NCBI GenBank assembly: GCA_043753895.1
Contig: JAYUWK010000001.1
Span: 1-64,000 of the forward strand
Length of the DNA: 64,000 nt
Direction: 5' to 3'
Origin: WLMZ01 sp043753895
GTDB lineage: Bacteria; Actinomycetota; Acidimicrobiia; Acidimicrobiales; Ilumatobacteraceae
Both the position numbers and the translations under genes were made by a program. The notes under the pieces are model-generated. The model was not told the DNA's origin. It worked only from the letters and a program-made list of their open reading frames with translations, and did not search any database. Positions 1 through 7,767 of the stretch are shown here, piece by piece (the first letter of the stretch is position 1; the number at the start of each line of letters is the position of its first letter).

Positions 1-189
1 GGCGAACAACTTCTCGGGAAACGAACTCACACCTGCAAGCAACGTGGCGTGCAGCAGCTGACGAGACTCGCACCACGACATGAGCCGCTGAACCTGCGCA
101 ACCGACGCGATGATCGCATCGCGATCTGTGCACGCGTCATCGAGGCCATCGATACCCCGCACAAGTTCGAGAAGGTCCCCCAGCTCCAT
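1..189 (-). CDS. Partial N-terminus of a DUF222/HNH-type protein (tentative)
   Basis: Only the first 63 codons are inside the window; the gene runs off the left edge. Reading starts at an ATG (complement of 187-189) and stays open to base 1. The peptide begins MELGDLLELVRGIDGLDD and continues as one amphipathic helix with a stretch resembling VQRLMSWCESRQ and then FPEKLFA. This pattern is typical of the N-terminal helix of actinobacterial DUF222 (13E12-repeat) proteins that often carry a C-terminal HNH nuclease domain, but the diagnostic C-terminus is outside the window. It is divergent from the TrmO-like gene, with about 70 bp between the starts. That it is a gene is fairly likely; the family is a guess from general appearance. 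Confidence 0.45.
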   Translation of the reverse strand, partial: MELGDLLELVRGIDGLDDACTDRDAIIASVAQVQRLMSWCESRQLLHATLLAGVSSFPEKLFA

Positions 190-261
190 GCAACCAACCA
201 TAGAAAATGGGTGTAACAGAGTTCCCGCAGTCATGGTGTGCAGGGCGTTAGCGTCTCCGGC

Positions 262-732
262 ATGACCTCATACGAGATGACGCCCATCGGATTCGTGCGC
301 TCCTCACGCGCGCTCGCCGATGACGACGACGACGACTGGGACAACGAGACAAGCACAATTGATCTCACCGCTCCCTTCGATGCCCGAGCGCTGCAGGGCC
401 TTGAGAACTTCAGCCACGCAGTCATCGTGTTCGTGTTCGACAAGGCCTCGTGGGACGACTCGCGCATTGCCCGCCACCCACGCGGAAATCACGCGTGGCC
501 CGAAATCGGCATCTTCGCCCAATGCGCCAAGGACCGACCCAACCGCCTCGGTGTGACGACGTGTCGGATTCTCGGCGTGGAGGGCACCATCGTCGGGCTG
601 GAGGGTCTCGATGCCATTGACGGCACGCCGGTACTCGACATCAAGCCGCAGATGATGGAATTCGGTCCCCGTGGCGCTGTGTCGCAACCGCCCTGGGCGA
701 GCGAACTCATGCACGGATACTGGTGCCAGTAG
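262..732 (+). CDS. trmO: TsaA/TrmO-like tRNA N6-methyltransferase family protein
   Basis: 156 residues, one TsaA (UPF0066/VirR) beta-barrel domain. TrmO enzymes use SAM to methylate N6-threonylcarbamoyladenosine at position 37 of tRNA. Visible family motifs are the N-terminal PIGFVRSS, the RPNRLG loop (about residues 92-97) and the GLDAIDGTPVLDIKP segment (about 116-130). An ATG eight codons upstream (238) is in frame, but the conserved domain starts at once after the ATG at 262, so 262 is preferred. A run of six Asp after RALA (about residues 20-25) is unusual and looks like a local codon expansion. The gene overlaps the 3' end of the convergent cupin gene by 26 bp. Some family members act on other substrates, so the exact modification is inferred. 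Confidence 0.8.
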   Translation: MTSYEMTPIGFVRSSRALADDDDDDWDNETSTIDLTAPFDARALQGLENFSHAVIVFVFDKASWDDSRIARHPRGNHAWPEIGIFAQCAKDRPNRLGVTTCRILGVEGTIVGLEGLDAIDGTPVLDIKPQMMEFGPRGAVSQPPWASELMHGYWCQ

Positions 733-1138
733 CCGATGTCGAAAGCACCATGCGCGCCTCCTGATGGATGTGCGTGCGCTCGCGCTGGGGCCCGAAGACC
801 GCAATCAACTCGACGGCTGCGTCGACCGCGCCGAACCAGTGCGGAATCACGTTGCTGAACTCCACTGCTTCGCCTGGCTCTATCACAAGATCTTGTTTAC
901 CCAACAGAACGCGCATACGGCCGACGACCACATACATCCAGTCGTGGCCATCGTGCACGTGCAGCGTGTCAGGTGGCTTACGGCGCCGGGCGCTGATGCG
1001 AATCTTGAACGCATGAGGGCCGCCGGCCGGACCACGATTCGTGAGCGGCCACATCGTGAGACCATCGCGTTTCACCGGGATGCCCCGCACGCGAGGATCG
1101 GGCGCAGGCGCGCCATCGAGCAGGTCATCCTCGCTCAC
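707..1138 (-). CDS. Cupin-domain protein, apparently a truncated XRE-cupin regulator
   Basis: 143 residues from a GTG. A single small beta-barrel cupin domain occupies the centre and C-terminus (motif around THVHDGHDWMYVVVGRMRV, then IEPGEAVEFSNVIPHWFG). The N-terminal piece VSEDDLL followed by DPRVRGIPVKRDG is the normal linker of XRE-family regulators that pair an N-terminal helix-turn-helix with a C-terminal cupin sensor. The same frame stays open upstream to 1195 and encodes SLATFLIPGLASALG, which matches the last helix of such an HTH, before a TGA at 1196-1198. The rest of the HTH is absent, because the MFS gene starts at 1255 on the other strand. It may be a cupin left after loss of its DNA-binding part, or a stand-alone cupin. 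Ligand unknown. Confidence 0.65.
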   Translation of the reverse strand: MSEDDLLDGAPAPDPRVRGIPVKRDGLTMWPLTNRGPAGGPHAFKIRISARRRKPPDTLHVHDGHDWMYVVVGRMRVLLGKQDLVIEPGEAVEFSNVIPHWFGAVDAAVELIAVFGPQRERTHIHQEARMVLSTSATGTSIRA

Positions 1139-1254
1139 GCCCAGCGCAGACGCGAGGCCGGGGATGAGAAACGTTGCCAGACTGAACAGGTGCCGTCAAG
1201 CTCCTTCTGTGAGACATCACCTTCACTCCCACCCCGCACGACGGGACGACCTCA

Positions 1255-2463
1255 ATGAGTAGCACCAGCCGTTTCGCGGCCTTCGGTAACCGAAACTTCC
1301 GGCTCTACTTCATCGGCCAGACCATCTCGAGTATCGGCTCGTGGTCGCAGTCGCTCGCCGTCATCTGGTTGGTCCTCGAGATCACCAACCGCAGCGACCG
1401 TCTCGGAATCGCAATGGCGTTGCAATTCCTGCCGATGCTGCTTCTCGGCGCACCCGCCGGCGTCCTCGCTGACCGCATCGACAACCGACGACTACTCATC
1501 GCCACATCCGCCGTCTCGGGTCTGTTGGCAGCGGCGTTCGGCGTGGTGGTCGCCACCGGTCACGTGACCATCTGGTGGATCTACGCGCTCACGATGATGC
1601 TCGGACTCGTGTTGGCCATCGAACGTCCAGCCATGCAGGCCATCATTTTCCAACTCGTGGGAACCGAACTGCTCCCCGGCGCAGTCGCTGCGAACAGCAC
1701 TATCAACTCGGTGTCACGCCTCGTCGGCCCGGCACTCGCCGGGGTACTCATCGCTACCGTCGGCGTGGAGACGTGCTTCTACATCAACGCTGCGTCGTAC
1801 CTTCTGGTCATCGTCGCGCTTGGCGCTCTTCGACGAAGCGAGCTTGTCGATCGGCCGCTCGCCGGGCGTGCCAAGGGCCGCCTGCGCGAGGGATTTGCCT
1901 ACGTGCGCACACATCCCGATGTCGCCCGACCGTTGCTCGTGATGACGGTCGTGGGCACGGTGGCATATAACTTCCAGACGACGTTGCCCTCGATGGTTCG
2001 TTTCGGATTCCATCGTGGCGCCGGGTCGGTTGGCACGCTGATGAGCGTGAGCGCTATCGGCTCCATCATCGGCGGAATCTACATCGCGGGGGTGAAGCCA
2101 CATCCACGCCGCACCCTCGCCATCGCGCTCAGCGGTTTCGGCGCAGCGTTTCTGGTGCTGGCGATCACGCCGGGGTTCTGGCCATTCGTAGCAATGACCA
2201 TTCCGTTGGGCTTTGCGTCGGCGTCGTTCCAGTCGGTGAACACCGTCGTGCTGCAACAGGCAACCGAGCCTGGGATGCAGGGACGCGTCATGGCCCTGCA
2301 TCAGATGGCATGGTTCGGCACCACGCCCATCGGCGCGCTGCTCATGGGATGGGTGATCCAGATCTCCTCGCCACGCGTGCCGTTCGTGCTTGGCGGACTC
2401 TCGGCGCTGGTGTGCGCCGCAGCCGTCATGCGACGCCCCTCGCGCCGCACCGTCACCGCATAG
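1255..2463 (+). CDS. MFS transporter, EntS-like (MFS_3) exporter
   Basis: 402 residues and about ten to twelve hydrophobic segments, an inner-membrane major facilitator. The opening FGNRNFRLYFIGQTISSIG and the loop GVLADRIDNRR (motif A position between TM2 and TM3) are typical of the enterobactin-exporter-like MFS_3 family, which exports siderophores, macrolides or other small molecules. The start is an ATG that fits the family N-terminus exactly. Substrate cannot be told. The C-terminus ends in Arg-rich RRPSRRTVTA in the cytoplasm. A second MFS_3-type gene is at 51070-52350. It stands alone between the cupin gene and the convergent LLM oxidoreductase gene, 47 bp away. Confidence 0.85.
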   Translation: MSSTSRFAAFGNRNFRLYFIGQTISSIGSWSQSLAVIWLVLEITNRSDRLGIAMALQFLPMLLLGAPAGVLADRIDNRRLLIATSAVSGLLAAAFGVVVATGHVTIWWIYALTMMLGLVLAIERPAMQAIIFQLVGTELLPGAVAANSTINSVSRLVGPALAGVLIATVGVETCFYINAASYLLVIVALGALRRSELVDRPLAGRAKGRLREGFAYVRTHPDVARPLLVMTVVGTVAYNFQTTLPSMVRFGFHRGAGSVGTLMSVSAIGSIIGGIYIAGVKPHPRRTLAIALSGFGAAFLVLAITPGFWPFVAMTIPLGFASASFQSVNTVVLQQATEPGMQGRVMALHQMAWFGTTPIGALLMGWVIQISSPRVPFVLGGLSALVCAAAVMRRPSRRTVTA

Positions 2464-2510
2464 GCATCGAGCAGCGGATCCGACAGAGCACCAACGAAAT
2501 GGTGTGGTCG

Positions 2511-3374
2511 TCAGCGGAGCCCGGGCAACACGTCGAGCGATGTCCGCTCGAATGCGCCACGACGTTCGGACGCGGGGAAACCGAAGACGACTTCGTCGAA
2601 GTGCATCGCACGGAGGCTTTCGACGAACGCGCTCAGGACGCCGCGATCACCCCACGGATCGATTCCATTATTGGGCATCATCAGCAGCGAGCGCCCGATC
2701 GAGGAGGGATCCCGACCAACCGCCGCACACGTGGCGGCGAGATCGTCATTTCGCTGACGCGTGACGGCAACGAGTTCAGCCGCGGTGAGATCCTCAACGC
2801 CGCCGTAGGAACTCCACACATCACCACGAAGCTCTGCGACCCTTAACGCCTTTGGGCCATGTGCGGCAACGATCAACGGTGGTCGTGGCCGTTGCAGGCA
2901 ACCTGGAGTGGTGCGTGCCTGTTGATACGTCGTGAAGCGTCTGTCGAATGGTTCGAGATCGTTGCGCAACAGGCGGTCGAGCACTACCAGGCCCTCGTCG
3001 AGACGGGCAATGCGTTCGCTGCCGGACATCTCGCGCATACCGCCCATCACCTGATCGGTGAACCGACCAGCACCGACGCCGACGTCGATGCGGCCACCCG
3101 ACAGTTGATCGAGCGCGATGACTGTTCGTGCCATCTGTACCGGTTTTCGCCACGACAGATTCGACACCAGCGGGCCAAGGCGGATACTCGTCGTCTGCTG
3201 CACCCAGGCGCCGATGGTTGCCCAACCGTCGAGGAACGGCCAGTCGGGAGCAAAGAACGCAAAGAGATGATCCGCTGCGTACAGCGCGTCGTAACCCAGC
3301 GCTTCGCTGACCGACGCCGCCGCAGAAGCGAAGGGCCGTCGTGCCGCGTCACAGTTGTACGATTCGGTATCCAC
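2511..3374 (-). CDS. LLM class (F420-type) oxidoreductase
   Basis: 287 residues, bacterial-luciferase-like TIM barrel. Recognisable segments are GYDALYAADHLF, the TSIRLGPLVSNLSWRKPVQMA strand-helix pair, LDQLSGGRIDVGVGAGRF and the C-terminal GFPASERRGAFE. In actinobacteria these proteins usually use coenzyme F420 or FMN for hydride transfer to unknown substrates. The N-terminus is unusual: with the GTG at 3374 the protein starts MDTESYNCDAARRPF and seems to lack the first beta strand of the barrel. No better in-frame start is seen, and the divergent PPOX gene begins only 15 bp away. Pairing of an LLM and a PPOX F420-type gene back to back suggests a shared promoter region. Substrate unknown. 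Confidence 0.8.
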   Translation of the reverse strand: MDTESYNCDAARRPFASAAASVSEALGYDALYAADHLFAFFAPDWPFLDGWATIGAWVQQTTSIRLGPLVSNLSWRKPVQMARTVIALDQLSGGRIDVGVGAGRFTDQVMGGMREMSGSERIARLDEGLVVLDRLLRNDLEPFDRRFTTYQQARTTPGCLQRPRPPLIVAAHGPKALRVAELRGDVWSSYGGVEDLTAAELVAVTRQRNDDLAATCAAVGRDPSSIGRSLLMMPNNGIDPWGDRGVLSAFVESLRAMHFDEVVFGFPASERRGAFERTSLDVLPGLR

Positions 3375-3389
3375 AACATCGGAGGAGTC

Positions 3390-3788
3390 GTGAATCAGCT
3401 CGACGCAATCGACCCGGAATTATTCACCAATCTGTTCGCCACGCTCACGACGCTCGGCGCAGACGGCGACCCACAGATGACTGCGGTGTGGTTCCGTGTC
3501 GAGGACGGCACCATTCTGATCTCGGCCACGGCGCGACGTCGCAAGGTGAAGAACCTGACCGCAGACCCGCGGTGCTCGCTGTTGATCTTCCATCCGGCAA
3601 CCGGCGACTACTGCGTCGAAATTCGCGGCACGGCGCGTGTCATCGACGACCTCGGCTACTCGATCGCCGATCGGATCAGTCCCCGCTACAACGCAGACTT
3701 CCGAGCCTTCGACCGGCCAACGGATCGACGCACCGCGATCATCGTGAGCCCCGAGCGCGTCATCGTCACTGACGTACGTTCACACTGA
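3390..3788 (+). CDS. PPOX class F420-dependent enzyme
   Basis: 132 residues, split beta-barrel flavin/F420-binding fold of the pyridoxamine-5'-phosphate oxidase superfamily. Visible signature: TAVWFRVEDGTILISATARRRKVKNLTADPRCSLL, where strand, turn and the Lys-Asn-Leu helix match the F420 group (F420H2-dependent reductases such as Rv1155-type). The start is the GTG at 3390 preceded by GGAGG at 3381-3385; the longer upstream reading frame would run into the divergent LLM gene. It shares a very short intergenic region with that LLM oxidoreductase. Substrate unknown; biliverdin, quinones or other unsaturated compounds are known substrates of relatives. Confidence 0.82.
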   Translation: MNQLDAIDPELFTNLFATLTTLGADGDPQMTAVWFRVEDGTILISATARRRKVKNLTADPRCSLLIFHPATGDYCVEIRGTARVIDDLGYSIADRISPRYNADFRAFDRPTDRRTAIIVSPERVIVTDVRSH

Positions 3789-3801
3789 TAACAGCTACCG
3801 C

Positions 3802-4176
3802 ATGAGAATCAACAGACAAGTCATCGTGTTCGACGCAGCCGACCTCGCCACTGAGAGCGCATTCTGGGCTGGTGTTCTCGGTGGGCGCGTGTTTCCCGAC
3901 GACGACGACGCTTGGCGCAGCGTTGTCGACGCCGACGGGCAATGGCGTATCGGCATCCAACTTGCGCCCAATCACACGCCGCCGGAGTGGCCGCAGGGGA
4001 ACCCGCAGCAGATCCATCTCGACTTGCATGTCGACGACCCGGCCAGTGCCCACGCAGAGGTCATCGCCCTCGGCGCGCGCCTGCTCCAGGCGGCCGACGA
4101 TCTCACGGCCGCCGAGGGACATCAGGTCTACGCCGACCCGGCAGGGCATCCGTTCTGCGTCGGCTGGGGTTACTGA
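3802..4176 (+). CDS. VOC superfamily (glyoxalase-like) protein
   Basis: 124 residues, two beta-alpha-beta-beta-beta modules of the vicinal-oxygen-chelate fold. The C-terminal half carries IHLDLHVDD and VYADPAGHPFCVGWGY, the typical end of the Glyoxalase_6-like group in actinobacteria. It starts 13 bp after the PPOX gene, so the two are probably cotranscribed. Metal ligand candidates are the His of IHLD and acidic residues in the first module, but no enzyme activity can be assigned. Relatives include glyoxalases, dioxygenases and antibiotic-binding proteins. Confidence 0.75.
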   Translation: MRINRQVIVFDAADLATESAFWAGVLGGRVFPDDDDAWRSVVDADGQWRIGIQLAPNHTPPEWPQGNPQQIHLDLHVDDPASAHAEVIALGARLLQAADDLTAAEGHQVYADPAGHPFCVGWGY

Positions 4177-4177
4177 G

Positions 4178-4250
4178 CGGCCAAGCGCGGAGTCGAACCG
4201 CCGAGTTGCCCATACGGGTCAACTGCTCATCGTCGTACCCCGATGGCCAC
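4178..4250 (-). other. tRNA-like remnant (uncertain)
   Basis: Read on the minus strand this 73-base piece has a good T-arm: GCGG, loop TTCGACT, CCGC (about 4187-4201). It also has a five-pair stem AGTTG/CAACT at the anticodon-arm position, a CATCG/CGATG stem at the D-arm position, and ends GTGGC/GCCGC that can pair as an acceptor stem. The central loop is 11 bases rather than 7 and lacks U33, and the acceptor and T stems are not contiguous, so it cannot be called a working tRNA. It fits a decayed tRNA gene or a chance cloverleaf. Confidence 0.22.
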
Positions 4251-4291
4251 TGACTACTCTGCCAGCGCCCGGCTCAATTCCCACCCTGCTT

Positions 4292-4336
4292 GGGCGCGGT
4301 ACGCGCCAGGCGTGTGGCGCGAGTCGCGCCCGAGCG
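4292..4336. repeat. REP-like palindromic element, copy 1
   Basis: 45 bp, almost entirely an inverted repeat. Arm GGGCGCG-N3-CGCGCCA (4292-4308) is mirrored by TGGCGCG-N3-CGCGCCC, with a 6-base centre. The arms are perfectly complementary except for the three-base internal bulge. The outer flanks GCTT and GAGC extend the pairing. A direct copy lies 64 bp downstream and a related element at 14977-15015. Function unknown; such elements often act as mRNA 3' stabilisers or as targets of RAYT transposases. Confidence 0.75.
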
Positions 4337-4355
4337 GGGCGCTGGTCGGCGGCCG

Positions 4356-4400
4356 GGGCGCGGTACGCGCCAGGCGTAAGGCGCGGGACGCGCCCGAGCG
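4356..4400. repeat. REP-like palindromic element, copy 2
   Basis: Second 45-bp copy, 64 bp from copy 1. The first 22 bases are identical to copy 1 and the second arm differs slightly (AGGCGCG, then CGCGCCC). It lies just downstream of the mutY stop codon (mutY is on the minus strand and ends at 4449), so in the mutY transcript the hairpin would form soon after translation ends and may serve as terminator or mRNA stabiliser. Confidence 0.75.
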
Positions 4401-4448
4401 CACAGGTAACGGGTCGGCGATTGGCGGGCGGGGCGCGGGTCGACGCCC

Positions 4449-5288
4449 TTATGGGTGTCGGTACCGACCTGACTCGAGCACGAGCAGGCCATCGGTAACC
4501 AGCGACCGTGCGACCCGAGCGGCACGATCATTTTGACCGCGCCAGCCCATCACCTCGGCCACGGCACCCTCACGAACCGACCCGCGCGCGACGGCTTTCA
4601 TCAGCCGACCGCGACCCTGGCGATCGCTTCCCTCGAACGGGCTCTGCCGACCACTCACACCCGCCGAACCCAGGGCCGGATCGGGTCCTTCACCGCGCCA
4701 CGCACACTCTGGGGCGAGCGGACACATGTCGCAGCGCGGGTTCAAGGGCCGGCACAGCAACGCTCCGAGGTCCATCAGGCACTGATTCCACGCCCACGCC
4801 TCGCCAACGGCCAATGCATCATCAGCCGCCGACTGCACCTGCCTCGCCGTGAGTGACGCACCGGCGAGACGGGCGAACACGCGAGCAATATTGGTGTCGA
4901 CAACAGCAGCATCTGACTCGAAGGCGAAGGCAGACACAGCCCTTGCCGTGTATGCACCGACTCCGGGCAGGGCCAGCAGCGAGTCGAGCGAGCGCGGGAA
5001 CTCCCCCGCTGAGACGATGCGTTGCGCGGCCAGATGCAGGTTGCGCGCTCGGCGCGGGTAACCAAGTCCCAGCCACAAACCCAACACCTCGCCAAGCGGC
5101 GCCGCCGCACACTCCACAGGTGTAGGGAACGTCGACAAGAACGCAAGCCACTTCGGGATCACGCGATCCACCTGCGTCTGCTGCAGCATCACCTCGCTGA
5201 CCAGCACAGCCCACGGATCGCGGGTGTGTCGCCAGGGCAGATCGCGCAACTGCGGCACGCCCCAGTTCAGGACAGCGTCTTGATGCAC
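4449..5288 (-). CDS. mutY: A/G-specific adenine DNA glycosylase MutY
   Basis: 279 residues. MutY removes adenine mispaired with 8-oxoguanine in base-excision repair. The helix-hairpin-helix motif LPGVGAYTA is at about 107-115, catalytic Glu at about 32 in SEVMLQQTQV and catalytic Asp at about 131 in VVDTN. The four iron-sulfur Cys are in the order C-x6-C-x2-C-x5-C (about 179, 186, 189, 195). The C-terminal NUDIX-like recognition domain of E. coli MutY is missing, as in many actinobacterial homologues; a short winged-helix-like tail remains (EVMGWRGQNDRAARVARSLVTDGLL). The start overlaps the end of the upstream methyltransferase gene by 22 bp, so the genes are cotranscribed and probably translationally coupled. 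Confidence 0.93.
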   Translation of the reverse strand: MHQDAVLNWGVPQLRDLPWRHTRDPWAVLVSEVMLQQTQVDRVIPKWLAFLSTFPTPVECAAAPLGEVLGLWLGLGYPRRARNLHLAAQRIVSAGEFPRSLDSLLALPGVGAYTARAVSAFAFESDAAVVDTNIARVFARLAGASLTARQVQSAADDALAVGEAWAWNQCLMDLGALLCRPLNPRCDMCPLAPECAWRGEGPDPALGSAGVSGRQSPFEGSDRQGRGRLMKAVARGSVREGAVAEVMGWRGQNDRAARVARSLVTDGLLVLESGRYRHP

Positions 5289-5926
5289 CAGGTGACGTAT
5301 GTCGTGTGTGGGAACAGCACTGGCTCGGGCTGTTCGGTGAGCAGTTGCTCAATTGGATCGAGGATCTCGCCACGTTGAGCCACCGGCAGCACGCTGACGT
5401 AACTGCGCGACAACACATTGGCCAGCAACCGCGCACGCGTGGTGGTCTCGACCCACGAACACGTGAGCTCGGCGAAACCGGTGAAGTGCTCGCTGATCGC
5501 CACCTGGTCGGCCGCGTCCGGCAGCGGTTCATCTGCGTGCCCGCTGTGCTTACTGTCGCTGTACTGAGCGACCCACGGCACCGTGACATCGTCGTCGTTG
5601 TCCACCGACCCATCAGCGAGCGGGATGGCCTCGGCCGTGCCATCGTGAATCGGCACATGCGCCAGCACGGTGGCGAACTCTGTACGCATATTCGCCAACG
5701 GCTCGACCGCCACGACGTCGCACCCGCGACCAACAAGCGCGCGGGTCAACTTGCCCGTACCGGCTGCGAGATCGAAAAGCACACCGTCGCGTGGGAACGC
5801 GCCGCGCTCGTGGCACCACTGCAACGCCTCGGCGGGGTATTCGGGACGACCGAACTCGTACGCGGCCGCAGTGTCGTCGAACGACGTGGCTCGCGCCCGA
5901 AGAAATGCCGGATCTACTTTGTCCAC
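5267..5926 (-). CDS. Class I SAM-dependent methyltransferase
   Basis: 219 residues from GTG at 5926. Rossmann-type SAM-binding motif I is FDLAAGTGKLT, followed by the acidic end of strand 2 in VVAVEPLANM and by DGTAEAIPLADGSVD (motif II/III region). The opening SFDDTAAAYEFGRPEYPAEAL is characteristic of small-molecule methyltransferases of the Methyltransf_11 type. The methyl acceptor is unknown. It lies between mch-like (13 bp overlap) and mutY (22 bp overlap) in one minus-strand transcription unit; nothing links it functionally to either. Confidence 0.83.
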   Translation of the reverse strand: MDKVDPAFLRARATSFDDTAAAYEFGRPEYPAEALQWCHERGAFPRDGVLFDLAAGTGKLTRALVGRGCDVVAVEPLANMRTEFATVLAHVPIHDGTAEAIPLADGSVDNDDDVTVPWVAQYSDSKHSGHADEPLPDAADQVAISEHFTGFAELTCSWVETTTRARLLANVLSRSYVSVLPVAQRGEILDPIEQLLTEQPEPVLFPHTTYVTWCIKTLS

Positions 5927-6429
5927 ACGTCTTGACCGTCGTAGGGACGCCGACGGGCAGGAGCGAACGCACGCTTCCACACCATCACCCGCCGACGGAA
6001 GTAGCACACTTCCTTGCCGTCCTGATTGAAGCCCTTGGTCTCTACGAGCACCGTGCCGCGATCGTTCTTCGACGACGATTCCTTGACCTCGAGCACCCGC
6101 GTCTCGGCGTGGATCGTGTCGCCGTGAAACGTGGGAAACTTGTGCTGCAACGTTTCCACTTCCAAGTTCGCGATCGCCGCGCCACTGACATCGGGCACAC
6201 TCATGCCGAGGCACAGCGAGTACACCAGGTTGCCGACCACCACGTTGCGGCCCTGCACGCTCTCGGCCGCGAACCAATCGTTGGTGTGCAACGGATGATG
6301 GTTCATCGTGATCATGCAGAACAGATGGTCGTCGTATTCGGTGATGGTTTTGCCGGGCCAGTGCTTGTAGATGTCGCCGACGGCGAAGTCTTCCAGGCAG
6401 CGACCAAAGGGGCGTTCGTACGTGCTCAT
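5914..6429 (-). CDS. mch: MaoC-like hydratase, probable mesaconyl-CoA hydratase
   Basis: 171 residues, single hot-dog-fold MaoC domain. The hydratase segment TMNHHPLHTND (about residues 39-49) supplies the Asn/Asp and His expected for enoyl-CoA hydration. The protein resembles the short MaoC proteins that sit in the ccr-meaA-lyase-mcd clusters of Streptomyces, where they hydrate mesaconyl-CoA to beta-methylmalyl-CoA; mycobacterial itaconyl-CoA hydratase (Rv2499c type) is a close alternative. The window also holds Mcd (10364) and two CoA-ester lyases (12953, 14030), which supports the ethylmalonyl-CoA pathway role. Start chosen at the second ATG (MSTYERPFG); 12 codons upstream to 6465 would overlap the next gene. 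The gene symbol is an inference. Confidence 0.7.
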   Translation of the reverse strand: MSTYERPFGRCLEDFAVGDIYKHWPGKTITEYDDHLFCMITMNHHPLHTNDWFAAESVQGRNVVVGNLVYSLCLGMSVPDVSGAAIANLEVETLQHKFPTFHGDTIHAETRVLEVKESSSKNDRGTVLVETKGFNQDGKEVCYFRRRVMVWKRAFAPARRRPYDGQDVWTK

Positions 6430-6439
6430 GGCCCAAACG

Positions 6440-7750
6440 CTAGTGGAGCGGGTGATGACCCGCATCGTCGTCGAGATCCTCGGGATCGAACAACTGCGCC
6501 TGACGTTCGAGTTCTCGCGTCACATCGCCTTTGGGCCGTCGTGGAGCGAAGCGCTCGTCGAAGTCGAGTCGACTCTCGCTCGAGGTGACCGCCTCGGTCG
6601 CGACCTCGCGCAGCGGTTTCAGCGCGGTCCGGCGTTCGATCGACCACGGGCCGATACGCAGGCTGAGATAGAGCAGACCGCCGAGCAGGATCGGGAAGAA
6701 AAACTGGCTGAGGCGATACGAGGCGACGCCGAGGGTGGCGGTGCCACGAGGTAGTCCAAAACCCACGAGCGACGAAATGAGCAAGGCTTCGATGATGCCA
6801 AGACCGCCCGGTGTGATGGGGATCACCGCAGCGATGTTCGCGATACCGAACGCAATGATCAGTCCGTCGATGCTCACCGTTCCGCCATACGCACGCAGGA
6901 ACACCCACAACGACGCGGCGTCGAGTAGCCAGTTCGCTGCCGCCCAACCAATGACCCGGCCGAGCAACGCCTTGTCGGCGGCGAGATCCTCAAGCCGGTT
7001 ACCGATGTGACGCACGCCTTCGCCCACACGTTCTTCGTTCTGATGGAGACGACGGGCAAACCAGCGCACGATGCGTTCCGCACGTTCCTGGCCCTCGATC
7101 AAGCCGAAGACCAGAGCCGCCACCACGCCCATGATGAGCACGCCAGCAATGGCCGCAGTCGCGTAGCCCGGGTTCACCCCACGGAGTGGAATCGAAACGA
7201 TCAAGGCGAGCCAGAACAGCAGATTCAGCACCACCGCCGAGCCGAGCCCGGCCGTACCGAGCGCGAAGCCGGCATCAGGACCGGGGATACCCGACAGGGT
7301 CATCAACCGATAGCCCAAGGCCGATCCCGCTGCCGTACCGCCGGGCACCACGCTGCTCAGCGCACGTGTACTCAACTGGATACGAAACAACCGCCACGCT
7401 GTAACAATTCGACCGGACTCACCGAGCGCAGCGCGGGTCAGCAGCGAGTACGCGAACAGTGCAGCCATCTGCAGGCCGAGACCGAACGTGAGCAGAAGGG
7501 GATTGACCTCGCGCAGCTTCGTGGCCGCATTGCGAAAGCCCGGCACCAGCGGCAAGACGAAGAAGTAGATGACGGCCGCAAAGGCCACAACCTTCACCGC
7601 TGAGCGAACTTGCTTGCGCGCCGACTTCGAGATCACCGCCGCACCCTCGGCGGGCCGGTTCATCGCGTCATCGCTCGTCGCGTCGGCGCCAAGACCTGGA
7701 TCAGGCATGGGCGGTCCATCCACGTTCTGACCGCCCGGTTCGTTCGACAC
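6440..7750 (-). CDS. Flippase-like integral membrane protein (LPG synthase TM / YbhN family)
   Basis: 436 residues from a GTG. A polar N-terminal tail of about 45 residues precedes about eight membrane segments of the UPF0104/lysylphosphatidylglycerol-synthase transmembrane domain. Typical features are LSSVVPGGTAAGSALGYRLM and the conserved AAVIPITPGGLGIIEALL near the C-terminal third. There is no C-terminal aminoacyltransferase domain, only a charged tail of about 70 residues (RRTALKPLREVATEA..., LDFDERFAPRRPKGD). Such proteins are thought to flip lipids or glycolipid intermediates across the membrane. It is 10 bp upstream of the mch-like gene on the same strand. Confidence 0.8.
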   Translation of the reverse strand: MSNEPGGQNVDGPPMPDPGLGADATSDDAMNRPAEGAAVISKSARKQVRSAVKVVAFAAVIYFFVLPLVPGFRNAATKLREVNPLLLTFGLGLQMAALFAYSLLTRAALGESGRIVTAWRLFRIQLSTRALSSVVPGGTAAGSALGYRLMTLSGIPGPDAGFALGTAGLGSAVVLNLLFWLALIVSIPLRGVNPGYATAAIAGVLIMGVVAALVFGLIEGQERAERIVRWFARRLHQNEERVGEGVRHIGNRLEDLAADKALLGRVIGWAAANWLLDAASLWVFLRAYGGTVSIDGLIIAFGIANIAAVIPITPGGLGIIEALLISSLVGFGLPRGTATLGVASYRLSQFFFPILLGGLLYLSLRIGPWSIERRTALKPLREVATEAVTSSESRLDFDERFAPRRPKGDVTRELERQAQLFDPEDLDDDAGHHPLH

Positions 7751-7767
7751 GCCTCTTTGCTAGCCGA

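Noticed and set aside
4243..4536. Arg-rich open frames over the palindromic elements near 4.3 kb
   Set aside because: They are by-products of high GC and of the repeats; no start signal or domain.
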